Source of the DNA: Streptococcus mitis
GTDB taxonomy: Bacteria > Bacillota > Bacilli > Lactobacillales > Streptococcaceae
Direction of reading: 5' to 3'
DNA: 64,000 nt
NCBI RefSeq assembly: GCF_023109105.1
Contig: NZ_JALDTZ010000001.1
Span: forward strand, 120,446-184,445
The translations under genes were made by a program, and so were the position numbers. Position 1 is the stretch's first letter. Each line of letters starts with the position of its first letter. Positions 26,431-34,360 of this stretch are shown here, one piece after another. The notes beneath the pieces are model-generated. The model was not told the DNA's origin. It searched no databases and was given only the letters and a program-made list of their open reading frames with translations.

Positions 26431-28113
26431 ATGAAACAATTGATAAAGAACCATCAGAAGGCTTTTTATGCTTTCATGATATTTAATATACTGGTCCCTT
26501 TAACTAATATTGCTTTTGCTTATTCTATTAAAGGTATTATTGATAGTGGCATGTCCCAAAATAAAGAAGCCTTAACTCAAGCGGTACTAGTAGGAGCTAC
26601 TGTTATTTTCATCTATGCAGCACTCAACTTTATATCTCTTCGATTGAGAAATAAACTTGTTAGGCAAATCATGTCAAGATACAAAAACAAGGTGTTCCAA
26701 TCTATTTTAGATAGGGATTATAGAGACTTTTCTAAAGAAAAATCAGGGAAATTTATTTCCGTATTAACCGAAAATATGAAGAAAATTGAGCAAGATTATC
26801 TATACCAGTATTTTAATATTTCAAAAAACCTTTCCTTAATGATTTTTTCACTTCTAACTATGTTTATAGGTAATTGGTTTTTGACCTTATTAGTTATCAT
26901 TGCTAGCATCATTCCGATGATGATTTCAGGATTTATTGGACAAAAATCAGCCTCTTTACAAAATAGAGCTATGGTTGCCGATCAGAAGTATTTAGCTAAG
27001 GTTAAAGATATTTTAGCAGGATTTCTTGTTATTAAAAGTTTTAATGTGAAAGATGCTATCTGTGAGGATTATAGTCATGAAAGTGAAAAATTTGATGAAA
27101 TAAATTTTATAAAAGGGAAATTTGACGTTTTAGCTAATGTTATTTCACAGCTTTCAGGGATGATTGTTTTTTTGGTAGCCTTTGGTGGAGGGATGTATCT
27201 CGTATTTAATAGCTCTACCACAATTGGGAGTGTAACAGCTATTGTTCAACTGGTCAATTTTGTAGTAATGCCACTGAATGAAGTTGGAATGGGAATAAGT
27301 AAATTTCGTGAAGGTCAGGCAACACTAGATGCATTTGAGGTAAAAGATGTAACTGAGCTTCAGACTGGTGAAACAAAAGAATATTTCGATGATGTTATTT
27401 CTTTTTCAAATATAGACTTTTCTTACCCTAATACTAAAGAAAAAATTTTTAACCATTTATCTTTGAAGATTCAAAAAGGAGAAAAAATTGCAATTGTTGG
27501 AATGTCAGGGAGTGGGAAATCAACTTTGCTCAATCTATTACTGCGTTTTTACGATGTAACAAGTGGGCACATCTCCATTGATAATATAGATTTGCAAGCT
27601 ATTTCAGCAGAGAGCCTTTATAACTTAATGACAATTGTTCAACAAGACGTTTATATCTTTGATGATACTTTAAGAGCAAATATTACTCTTAATCAATCCT
27701 TCACTGATGAGGAAATAAAGCAAGCTGTACAGCAGTCGGGTTTAGAAAGTTATGTTTTAGAAAATGAATCTGGTCTACAAACTTTATGTGGAGAGAATGG
27801 CTCAAATCTATCTGGCGGACAAAAACAAAGAGTTAGTATTGCGCGTGCCTTGATTCGAAAAACACCAATCTTATTATTGGATGAGGCTACTTCATCTTTG
27901 GATAATCAAGTAACTACTGAAATTGAAAGTTCAATCTTGGATATTCAAAATTTGACTGCACTTGTAGTAACCCACAAGTTGAATGAGAACATTTTGAAAA
28001 AATACGATAGAATTCTCTTTATGAAAGATGGCGTTATTGTTGAAGATGGTTCTTTCAGTGATTTGATGGATAGGAGAGGTGAGTTTTATAAGTTGTTTGA
28101 GTTGAGTGTGTAA
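26431..28113 (+). CDS. ABC exporter half-transporter (membrane domain plus ATPase)
   Basis: A 560-residue fused exporter. Six membrane helices lie in residues ~12-300. The nucleotide-binding domain follows with Walker A GMSGSGKST, signature LSGGQKQRVSIAR, Walker B ILLLDEATSSLD and a VVTHK switch. It should act as a homodimer exporting drugs, lipids or peptides. No C39 peptidase domain is present, so it does not process a leader peptide. It is the last gene of the TetR-controlled locus; a second, separate ABC system in the same operon is unusual and suggests layered protection against one compound. Confidence 0.88.
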   Translation: MKQLIKNHQKAFYAFMIFNILVPLTNIAFAYSIKGIIDSGMSQNKEALTQAVLVGATVIFIYAALNFISLRLRNKLVRQIMSRYKNKVFQSILDRDYRDFSKEKSGKFISVLTENMKKIEQDYLYQYFNISKNLSLMIFSLLTMFIGNWFLTLLVIIASIIPMMISGFIGQKSASLQNRAMVADQKYLAKVKDILAGFLVIKSFNVKDAICEDYSHESEKFDEINFIKGKFDVLANVISQLSGMIVFLVAFGGGMYLVFNSSTTIGSVTAIVQLVNFVVMPLNEVGMGISKFREGQATLDAFEVKDVTELQTGETKEYFDDVISFSNIDFSYPNTKEKIFNHLSLKIQKGEKIAIVGMSGSGKSTLLNLLLRFYDVTSGHISIDNIDLQAISAESLYNLMTIVQQDVYIFDDTLRANITLNQSFTDEEIKQAVQQSGLESYVLENESGLQTLCGENGSNLSGGQKQRVSIARALIRKTPILLLDEATSSLDNQVTTEIESSILDIQNLTALVVTHKLNENILKKYDRILFMKDGVIVEDGSFSDLMDRRGEFYKLFELSV

Positions 28114-28184
28114 TTCTCTTTCATTTTATAGTATAATTTTATAAAACACTCTATCCTTTTCGTTCTATAATATATAAGCTTGCT

Positions 28185-28402
28185 AGCACCACATGTTGAG
28201 GCGGTAAGTTTGCTAGTCAAGGAGTAAAACGACGAAGATTAGCATTTACTTCCGCCCATGCGATAGCTGTCCGTGATTGACAAGTGCTAGCACGCAGACA
28301 GAACGGAGATAGCGAACCGCTGAGTGTGTCGCTCTGCTCGTAAAAGCTTAGAAACCTTTGAACGAAAGGGATAATGAAAGCCTTGATTGCAAGGCTTTTT
28401 GC
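28185..28402 (+). other. Structured non-coding segment with terminal hairpin
   Basis: A GC-richer stretch than its surroundings, with no reading frame of note. It contains GCTAGCAC (28184-28191 region) and the palindrome GTGCTAGCAC near 28,281, then CATGTTGAGGC at 28192-28202 and AGCTTAGAAA at 28345-28354. It ends with the terminator AAAGCCTTG ... CAAGGCTTTTT. A shortened relative occurs at 20,031-20,112. It could be a small RNA, a transfer-origin-like region or the end of a lost element, and I cannot tell which. Confidence 0.45.
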
Positions 28403-28741
28403 TTTATGGTGGGTAAGTATCAGAGTGAGAAAATTTTTGGAATGAGTAGAAGTGATAGCTAGAAATTATCAGTTTCTATTTCCATTTACCCTGTGGGTAC
28501 GTGTTTGTTTCCATTGACAAGGAGTTTGTGGGAATAGAAATGTACCCACCTTGTTTGAATCAAGTGAAGTGTAGTTGAAGGAAATCTGTTGAAAGCAATA
28601 CTTCATTTTACCGAATAAGTAATAATTTAGGCAACTTCAAATCGATTAAAAAAAACTATTTTAAAGGTTAAGAGTAGACAAAAATTGTCCACTCTTTTTT
28701 GCAAACTCAATTTATCAATAAATGAAATGAGGGAATGTAAA
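28403..28741. other. Non-coding left part of the mega-type element
   Basis: About 340 bases with no gene. GTGGGTAC at 28493-28500 is an inverted partner of GTACCCAC at 28542-28549, embedded in longer imperfect arms (TTTCTATTTCC / GGAATAGAAA). A terminator-like hairpin (AGAGTAGACAA ... TTGTCCACTCTTTTTT) lies at about 28,670-28,700. Confidence 0.5.
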
Positions 28742-28912
28742 ATGAAATATTTTGAGGTTGAGTTAGAAAATCCTGATGAATTTTTAAAACTACAAACAGA
28801 AGATTTTGTGAAAGCTAATCGCTTGCTACTAAGGAAGATAATCCAGAGCGTTACAGTCTATGAAGAAAACTTCGTCATATCCTTTAAATCTGGCATCGAA
28901 TTGGAAGTATGA
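28742..28912 (+). pseudogene. C-terminal remnant of a large serine recombinase
   Basis: A 56-residue open frame (MKYFEVELENP ... NRLLLRKIIQSVTVYEENFVISFKSGIELEV, split here as NRLLLRKIIQSV / TVYEENFVISFKSGIE). The pattern LLRKIIxxVxVYExxFxxxFKSGIE is typical of the very end of large serine recombinases/resolvases. The catalytic domain is absent, so it cannot recombine by itself. GAGGGAATG precedes the ATG, so a short peptide might still be made. Confidence 0.6.
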
Positions 28913-28934
28913 GTCTCATTCCATAACTTTTATA

Positions 28935-28963
28935 TTGAACATATCATCTTGTTGTGTTATACT
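28935..28963 (+). promoter_or_regulatory. Promoter of the mef/msr(D) operon
   Basis: -35 TTGAAC (28935-28940), 17-base spacer and -10 TATACT (28958-28963). It starts the transcript that first encodes the eight-residue leader peptide at 29004. Confidence 0.8.
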
Positions 28964-29003
28964 ATAAATTGATATAAACAAAGATGTAGGAGGAACCGAA
29001 ACT

Positions 29004-29030
29004 ATGACAGCCTCAATGCGTTTAAGATAA
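29004..29030 (+). CDS. Macrolide-responsive leader peptide MTASMRLR
   Basis: A nine-codon frame encoding MTASMRLR then TAA, with AGGAGG 9-14 bases upstream. This is the known leader of mef operons: ribosomes stalled by 14/15-membered macrolides on it prevent a terminator from forming and let transcription reach mef. Sequences after it (29,031-29,085) contain GC-containing arms (GCTGGCAA, AAAGCAG, GATAGGCTTTTTTG) suited to alternative hairpins. Confidence 0.9.
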   Translation: MTASMRLR

Positions 29031-29085
29031 GCTGGCAATAAAAAAAGCAGAATCTATACCCGATGATAGGCTTTTTTGTTGTGCT
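29031..29085 (+). terminator. Transcription attenuator of the mef operon
   Basis: Directly after the leader peptide. The segment CCCGATGATAGGCTTTTTTG ends in a T run, and the preceding AAAAAAGCAGAATCTATA can pair with it (AAAAGC... with ...GGCTTTTTT). It fits the induced anti-termination described for mef/mel operons. Confidence 0.7.
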
Positions 29086-29297
29086 TATTTATACGATATT
29101 GAGCATTCATTAGTTACGGTGAGGATATTGGTTATTTAACTATACCTTTATTTAACTATGTCTTTAATATGAATGTTTCCAAATTGTATGTATGCAGACC
29201 AAAAGCCACATTGTGGGGTTTGGCCTGCATTTTTTATTGCCTAGAATGCTATTCAAAATAGAAATTCAAGCAAAATAATATGCAGGAGATAATATAA

Positions 29298-30515
29298 ATG
29301 GAAAAATACAACAATTGGAAACGAAAATTTTATGCAATATGGGCAGGGCAAGCAGTATCATTAATCACTAGTGCCATCCTGCAAATGGCGATTATTTTTT
29401 ACCTTACAGAAAAAACAGGATCTGCGATGGTCTTGTCTATGGCTTCATTAGTAGGTTTTTTACCCTATGCGATTTTGGGACCTGCCATTGGTGTGCTAGT
29501 GGATCGTCATGATAGGAAGAAGATAATGATTGGTGCCGATTTAATTATCGCAGCAGCTGGTGCAGTGCTTGCTATTGTTGCATTCTGTATGGAGCTACCT
29601 GTCTGGATGATTATGATAGTATTGTTTATCCGTAGCATTGGAACAGCTTTTCATACCCCAGCACTCAATGCGGTTACACCACTTTTAGTACCAGAAGAAC
29701 AGCTAACGAAATGCGCAGGCTATAGTCAGTCTTTGCAGTCTATAAGCTATATTGTTAGTCCGGCAGTTGCAGCACTCTTATACTCCGTTTGGGATTTAAA
29801 TGCTATTATTGCCATCGACGTATTGGGTGCTGTGATTGCATCTATTACGGTAGCAATTGTACGTATACCTAAGCTGGGTAATCAAGTGCAAAGTTTAGAA
29901 CCAAATTTCATAAGGGAGATGAAAGAAGGAGTTGTGGTTCTGAGACAAAACAAAGGATTGTTTGCCTTATTACTCTTAGGAACACTATATACTTTTGTTT
30001 ATATGCCAATCAATGCACTATTTCCTTTAATAAGCATGGAACACTTTAATGGAACGCCTGTGCATATTTCTATTACGGAAATTTCCTTTGCATTTGGGAT
30101 GCTAGCAGGAGGCTTATTATTAGGAAGATTAGGGGGCTTCGAAAAGCATGTATTACTAATAACAAGTTCATTTTTTATAATGGGGACCAGTTTAGCCGTT
30201 TCGGGAATACTTCCTCCAAATGGATTTGTAATATTCGTAGTTTGCTGTGCAATAATGGGGCTTTCGGTGCCATTTTATAGCGGTGTGCAAACAGCTCTTT
30301 TTCAGGAGAAAATTAAGCCTGAATATTTAGGACGTGTATTTTCTTTGATCGGAAGTATCATGTCACTTGCTATGCCAATTGGGTTAATTCTTTCTGGATT
30401 CTTTGCTGATAAAATCGGTGTAAATCATTGGTTTTTACTATCAGGTATTTTAATTATTGGCATTGCTATAGTTTGCCAAATGATAACTGAGGTTAGAAAA
30501 TTAGATTTAAAATAA
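29298..30515 (+). CDS. mef(E): Macrolide efflux MFS transporter Mef, Mef(E)-like
   Basis: A 405-residue major-facilitator protein with twelve hydrophobic segments and the loop motif GPAIGVLVDRHDRKKIM between helices 2 and 3. The N-terminus MEKYNNWKRKFYAIWAGQAV and the C-terminus TEVRKLDLK match the Mef(A/E) family as I remember it. Its wording is closer to the Mef(E) of mega elements than to Mef(A), and the allele should be checked. It exports 14- and 15-membered macrolides, working with Msr(D). It is expressed through the leader/attenuator upstream. AGGAGA precedes the ATG. Confidence 0.92.
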   Translation: MEKYNNWKRKFYAIWAGQAVSLITSAILQMAIIFYLTEKTGSAMVLSMASLVGFLPYAILGPAIGVLVDRHDRKKIMIGADLIIAAAGAVLAIVAFCMELPVWMIMIVLFIRSIGTAFHTPALNAVTPLLVPEEQLTKCAGYSQSLQSISYIVSPAVAALLYSVWDLNAIIAIDVLGAVIASITVAIVRIPKLGNQVQSLEPNFIREMKEGVVVLRQNKGLFALLLLGTLYTFVYMPINALFPLISMEHFNGTPVHISITEISFAFGMLAGGLLLGRLGGFEKHVLLITSSFFIMGTSLAVSGILPPNGFVIFVVCCAIMGLSVPFYSGVQTALFQEKIKPEYLGRVFSLIGSIMSLAMPIGLILSGFFADKIGVNHWFLLSGILIIGIAIVCQMITEVRKLDLK

Positions 30516-30535
30516 ACAATATTGGAGGAATATTT

Positions 30536-30556
30536 ATGTATCTTATTTTCATGTAA
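30536..30556 (+). CDS. msr(D) leader peptide MYLIFM
   Basis: A seven-codon frame (MYLIFM, stop TAA) between mef and msr(D), with TTGGAGGA before the ATG. It corresponds to the known MsrDL peptide, at which macrolide-bound ribosomes stall to control msr(D). The following 30,560-30,610 stretch has hairpin arms (CCTGCTAAAATCGCAGG, GCAGGGTTTTCCCTGC) for attenuation. Confidence 0.88.
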   Translation: MYLIFM

Positions 30557-30634
30557 CTCTTCCTGCTAAAATCGCAGGGTTTTCCCTGCATACAAGCAAA
30601 TGAAAGCATGCGATTATAGACAGGAGGAAATGTT

Positions 30635-32098
30635 ATGGAATTAATATTAAAAGCAAAAGACATTCGTGTGGAATTCAAAGGACGCGATGTTTTAGATATA
30701 AATGAATTAGAAGTATATGATTATGACCGTATTGGTTTAGTAGGAGCAAATGGTGCTGGAAAAAGCACTTTACTCAGGGTACTTTTAGGAGAATTAACTC
30801 CCCCAGGATGTAAAATGAATCGTCTGGGTGAACTTGCCTATATTCCCCAGTTGGACGAAGTAACTCTGCAGGAGGAAAAAGATTTTGCACTTGTAGGCAA
30901 GCTAGGTGTTGAGCAATTAAATATACAGACTATGAGCGGTGGTGAAGAAACAAGGCTTAAAATAGCACAGGCCTTATCGGCACAGGTTCATGGTATTTTA
31001 GCGGATGAACCTACGAGCCATTTAGACCGTGAAGGAATTGATTTTCTAATAGGACAGCTAAAATATTTTACAGGTGCACTGTTAGTTATTAGCCATGACC
31101 GCTATTTTCTTGATGAAATAGTAGATAAAATATGGGAACTGAAAGATGGCAAAATCACTGAGTATTGGGGAAACTATTCTGATTATCTTCGTCAGAAAGA
31201 GGAAGAACGTAAGAGCCAAGCTGCAGAATACGAACAATTTATTGCGGAACGTGCCCGATTGGAAAGGGCTGCGGAGGAAAAGCGAAAACAGGCTCGTAAA
31301 ATAGAACAGAAGGCAAAAGGTTCTTCAAAGAAAAAAAGTACTGAAGACGGAGGGCGTTTAGCTCATCAAAAATCAATAGGAAGTAAGGAAAAAAAGATGT
31401 ATAATGCTGCTAAAACCCTAGAGCACAGGATTGCGGCCTTAGGAAAAGTAGAAGCTCCGGAAGGCATTCGCAGAATTCGTTTCAGGCAAAGTAAAGCATT
31501 GGAGCTCCATAATCCATACCCTATAGTCGGTGCAGAAATTAATAAAGTATTTGGGGATAAGGCTCTGTTTGAAAATGCATCTTTTCAAATTCCGTTAGGA
31601 GCAAAAGTGGCGTTAACTGGTGGTAATGGAATCGGAAAAACAACTTTAATCCAAATGATCTTAAACCATGAAGAAGGAATTTCTATTTCGCCTAAGGCAA
31701 AAATAGGTTACTTTGCACAGAATGGTTACAAGTACAACAGTAATCAGAATGTTATGGAGTTTATGCAGAAGGATTGTGACTACAATATATCAGAAATTCG
31801 TTCAGTGCTAGCATCTATGGGGTTCAAACAGAACGATATTGGAAAAAGTTTATCTGTTTTAAGCGGTGGAGAAATTATAAAATTGTTGCTTGCTAAAATG
31901 CTCATGGGTAGATATAACATCCTAATAATGGATGAACCCAGTAACTTCCTTGACATACCAAGTTTAGAGGCTTTGGAAATACTAATGAAGGAGTACACCG
32001 GAACTATCGTGTTTATCACCCACGATAAACGATTACTCGAAAATGTAGCAGATGTAGTTTATGAAATTAGAGATAAGAAAATAAATCTGAAACATTAA
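30635..32098 (+). CDS. msr(D): ABC-F ribosomal protection protein Msr(D) (Mel)
   Basis: A 487-residue ABC-F protein with two ATPase domains and no membrane part. The first Walker A is GANGAGKST and signature MSGGEETR, with Walker B-type [12 protein letters not shown]. The second is [17 protein letters not shown] and [11 protein letters not shown]. The Lys/Glu-rich linker (residues ~185-260) is the antibiotic-resistance arm that reaches into the ribosome. It displaces macrolides and ketolides from the 50S exit tunnel. AGGAGG precedes the ATG at 30,635. It is co-transcribed with mef and has its own leader-based control. Confidence 0.93.
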
Positions 32099-32186
32099 AT
32101 TTAAGGTAGTCGCTGGTCAGTATAGTCTGTTCTGGTTGGCGACTCCATTGTTAAAGAGTATAAAGACTTTAGATTTTATGAATATT

Positions 32187-32224
32187 AAAAATAGGAACAG
32201 TCAATTGAACTGCTCCTATTTTTC
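32187..32224. terminator. Bidirectional terminator between msr(D) and the SOS-type genes
   Basis: AAAATAGGAACAGT pairs with ACTGCTCCTATTTTT (one mismatch) around CAATTGA. It closes both the plus-strand mef/msr(D) unit and the minus-strand small-gene unit. Confidence 0.82.
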
Positions 32225-32515
32225 TGCTAAATATATTGTAGTTTTCTTATATGTATAATGATAGATTAGCGGATTCTCATCTACGGTACTTACTTCAAAT
32301 ATGAAGAAGTGATCGCGGTTATCTCTGGACTTTTCCTTATTGAGGACAAAGTAATTCTTACGTGAAGTCGCCATTGTTTTTAGGATATCATCAGTTAGGA
32401 AGGTCAATGGAATATTCATGTTAGAGTAGCGGTAGAAGTCACGTTCAAAATCTTGGTAGCTCTCGCTATAATAGTCCATTTGTAGGTGATTACGCTGAAA
32501 CTCAAGCTGATTCAT
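32216..32515 (-). CDS. DUF5960-like small protein of the umuC-type operon
   Basis: A 99-residue protein starting MNQLEFQRNH. The ATG at 32515 has GAGGAGGT 6 bases before it; an upstream in-frame ATG would extend into the YolD-like gene. The text SYQDFERDFYRYSNMNIPLTFL and YFVLNKEKSRDNRDHFFIFEV resembles the DUF5960 proteins found downstream of UV-repair polymerase genes on Tn5252-like elements. It overlaps the YolD-like gene by 14 bases. Function unknown. Confidence 0.68.
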   Translation of the reverse strand: MNQLEFQRNHLQMDYYSESYQDFERDFYRYSNMNIPLTFLTDDILKTMATSRKNYFVLNKEKSRDNRDHFFIFEVSTVDENPLIYHYTYKKTTIYLAEK

Positions 32516-32870
32516 AGAGCACCTCCTCGACAAGTTCAATACTAATAATGTCTTTTAATTTCAAATTGATGTGACCTGTTGTAGTTTTTATCAAAATGAA
32601 ATCTTTGGTCAGACTTGGTATTGTTCCAGTGTAGGAAACACGCTTGTTTTTTTCAATCACTTGAATGCGTGTGCGTAGCTGCCCGGCGTATACTTGACTG
32701 AGGAGTAATAATTTCTTCTCTAGTGATAAGTCAGACATGTACGTTACTTTGTTTGTATCATCAGAGAGTGCTGATGCATGTTCAGATAGGAAAAAGCCCA
32801 TCCATTTTTGCATCTTTGTATCCTGGTACTCTCTTGCTGATTGAAATGGTAAATATGAACGGTCAATCAT
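32502..32870 (-). CDS. YolD-like protein of the umuC-type operon
   Basis: A 122-residue protein with the characteristic start MIDRSYLPFQSAREYQD and KMQKWMGFFLSEH, a YolD-like family signature. A C-terminal beta-rich part follows (LRTRIQVIEKNKRVSYTGTIPS). YolD-like proteins sit next to Y-family polymerase genes in Firmicutes and their mobile elements and are thought to act with them in the SOS response. It lies 13 bases after the little-finger-like gene and overlaps the next gene. Confidence 0.8.
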   Translation of the reverse strand: MIDRSYLPFQSAREYQDTKMQKWMGFFLSEHASALSDDTNKVTYMSDLSLEKKLLLLSQVYAGQLRTRIQVIEKNKRVSYTGTIPSLTKDFILIKTTTGHINLKLKDIISIELVEEVLYESA

Positions 32871-32882
32871 ATCAAATCCTTT

Positions 32883-33218
32883 CTATGCAGAGGCAAGGGT
32901 ATTTTTATCAAATTGAATCGTAAAACCTTGAATTCCCCCACCTGTGTAACATTCTTTAAAGCGATTGATTACCTCAGTATAGATTATCACAGATGAGCTT
33001 GTTGGCTTAATGCTAAATGTAAATTCCAATGGTAATCGGTTTTCAGATTTAGCATGTACTAGTCGTATCGATATTTCAGTTGTTTTGAGTTTTCTCTGAC
33101 GAAGTTTTGAAGTTGCTGTTTCAACGATTCCATGTAAAAATCTTTCAAGCATTTCAATATCATTACATCCTTTGCTACGGATTTCTGAAAATTGTACTGT
33201 ATTTTTTTCTTGTTTCAT
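32883..33218 (-). CDS. Small protein resembling a stand-alone Y-polymerase little-finger domain
   Basis: A 111-residue protein. Residues ~47-105 (TTEISIRLVHAKSENRLP ... IKPTSSSVIIYTEVINRF ... YTGGGIQGFTIQF) follow the same strand-helix pattern as the little-finger domain of the neighbouring umuC fragment (VSIHIGYS ... KIEPANLPKTMVSHV ... YTSGAVRQIGVSYS). It could bind DNA or the YolD-like partner, though this is inference. Its ATG overlaps the stop of the umuC remnant (ATGA), so it belongs to that operon. Confidence 0.6.
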   Translation of the reverse strand: MKQEKNTVQFSEIRSKGCNDIEMLERFLHGIVETATSKLRQRKLKTTEISIRLVHAKSENRLPLEFTFSIKPTSSSVIIYTEVINRFKECYTGGGIQGFTIQFDKNTLASA

Positions 33219-33645
33219 TTTAATCCCTCCAATCCACCCGCGGAATGACCACCGATAAGTTTACTGCGTTCAATATTTCTGGAACCTTCAGTTAGGACGG
33301 TTCCTTTTTGTATGGCTAAAAAACCAAACTGTTCTCTGACAACATCAATAGCTGTCTGAAGTCTATTATCTTTTTCAATTTGTTCTACATCATCAAAGAG
33401 TGATAGTAGAGTATAGCTTTCATCTACGAAGCCACTATAAGATACACCAATTTGTCTCACTGCACCAGAGGTGTATTTTTTCGGAATAATACAAGTACAT
33501 GACTCACCATTGTTTTGGGGAGATTTGCGGGTTCAATTTTATTCTGAGCATTTATAGATTTTTTCATCTCAGTCCTAGAATAGCCAATATGAATAGAAAC
33601 GACAGTAGTCAATACTAGGGCTACTGTTCCGTTCCACAGTATCAT
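33215..33645 (-). pseudogene. umuC-like Y-family DNA polymerase, C-terminal fragment with frameshift
   Basis: Only the little-finger and tail part of an UmuC/MucB-type translesion polymerase remains. The upstream piece reads VVSIHIGYSRTEMKKSINAQ and runs out of frame after VLFRK. The downstream piece resumes RQIGVSYSGFVDESYTLLSLFDD and ends SKLIGGHSAGGLEGLK. The break falls at a run of six A residues (~33,473-33,479 on the minus strand), where one base change restores LFRKKYTSGAVRQIG. The palm and fingers domains are missing altogether. It is a dead copy, as expected at the end of mega-type elements. Confidence 0.78.
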
Positions 33646-33675
33646 TTAAAAATCATTTTCACACCCTTTCGTCTA

Positions 33676-33909
33676 TTAGTATAGAAGAAAGCTCTCAGCA
33701 CATGAGGAGAAATCATGAGGGATATTCTCAGTTGAATAAGTAAGAGTATAATCTACATCTCCAAAGTAGGAGTGGCCAGTTCCAGCAGAAAGACCTTCAT
33801 AGGTTTTATAACTGAATAGATCGACTACTTTGTTGTCGAATTTTTCCTGTTCTTCAAGTAATCCTGAGGAATAGACGACAACTTTAAAATCAAATAAGCT
33901 AAAAACGCT
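33676..33909 (-). pseudogene. Unidentified gene fragment next to the mega right end
   Basis: An open frame of ~77 codons without a start codon reads DFKVVVYSSGLLEEQEKF (downstream part) and continues FSYKTYEGLSAGTGHSYFG to a C-terminal SSCAESFLLY stop. It has the look of real coding sequence (balanced composition, conserved-like Gly/His/Tyr) but I do not recognise the family. It may be the tail of a gene destroyed by insertion of the neighbouring element. Confidence 0.35.
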
Positions 33910-33999
33910 CTAAAATCATTAAATTGATATAAAAATGTTTTTTATTGTCAAAATATACAATTAAAAAAATTTCCAGTTTTTTTAAAATCACTATCTCAG

Positions 34000-34300
34000 A
34001 TGACAATTTAATCAAAATATGATATAATACAGAAAAAGTAAAAATAACAAAAGTAACTTACAAAAGTAAAAGAAAAAAAGTAAATAGATAGCCACGGCGG
34101 ATATTCCTTTCATTGTTTAGAAGGAGTTGCTGTGGTTATCGTTGTTGCTGAGCTAATTAATTGCTCTTATTACTTAGATGAAGTTACTTTTGTTATTGAA
34201 TTAATTCAAATAATAATAACGATCAATGAAAGTACTCATCGATATTCCCTTTATGCAGTTTAGAGCACAAAGGAAAATGGTACTGATTTGATCGTTTTTT
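34000..34300 (+). ncRNA. Structured leader RNA before the recombinase operon
   Basis: A promoter (TGACA at 34001-34005, TATAAT at 34023-34028, 17-base spacer) precedes a compact fold. A perfect 17-bp inverted repeat, AATAACAAAAGTAACTT (34043-34059) with its complement at 34181-34197, encloses a hairpin GATAGCCACGGC / GTTGCTGTGGTTATC (34087-34140). A second hairpin, CGATCAA ... TTGATCG (34220-34294) with an inner AGTAC/GTACT stem, is followed by TTTTTT, like a terminator. Both hairpin loops share a GATATTCC-TTT-TTTAGA motif. It may be an attenuator/riboswitch-like leader or a separate small RNA. Confidence 0.55.
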
Positions 34301-34360
34301 TGTGTATTGACATCCTAAAACCCAGTCAGAACCTTCAGTCATATTAAACAAGGAGATAAC

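Larger units (their letters stand above)
28185..33660 (+). mobile_element. Mega-type macrolide resistance element (approximate limits)
   Basis: Content fits the ~5.5-kb mega element: mef, msr(D), then small genes homologous to the Tn5252 SOS/umuC operon on the opposite strand. The right limit is placed at the truncation point of the umuC fragment (~33,650). The left limit is uncertain and is set by expected length and by the structured region at 28.2-28.4 kb. No target duplication could be identified. The element carries no intact recombinase of its own; the serine recombinase at 28,742 is a remnant. Confidence 0.65.

Noticed and set aside
28685..28741. Longer start for the serine-recombinase remnant at 28,685
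   Set aside because: That start lies inside a terminator-like hairpin tail and adds residues unlike recombinases; the ATG at 28,742 has a purine-rich site before it.
33457..33645. 62-codon minus-strand frame as a separate small gene
   Set aside because: Its sequence is the upstream part of the umuC little finger, broken by a frameshift at an A-run; it was merged into the pseudogene.
34000..34300. Retron or other reverse-transcriptase-linked RNA
   Set aside because: The structure is suggestive, but no reverse transcriptase gene occurs in the window; the neighbours are recombinases.
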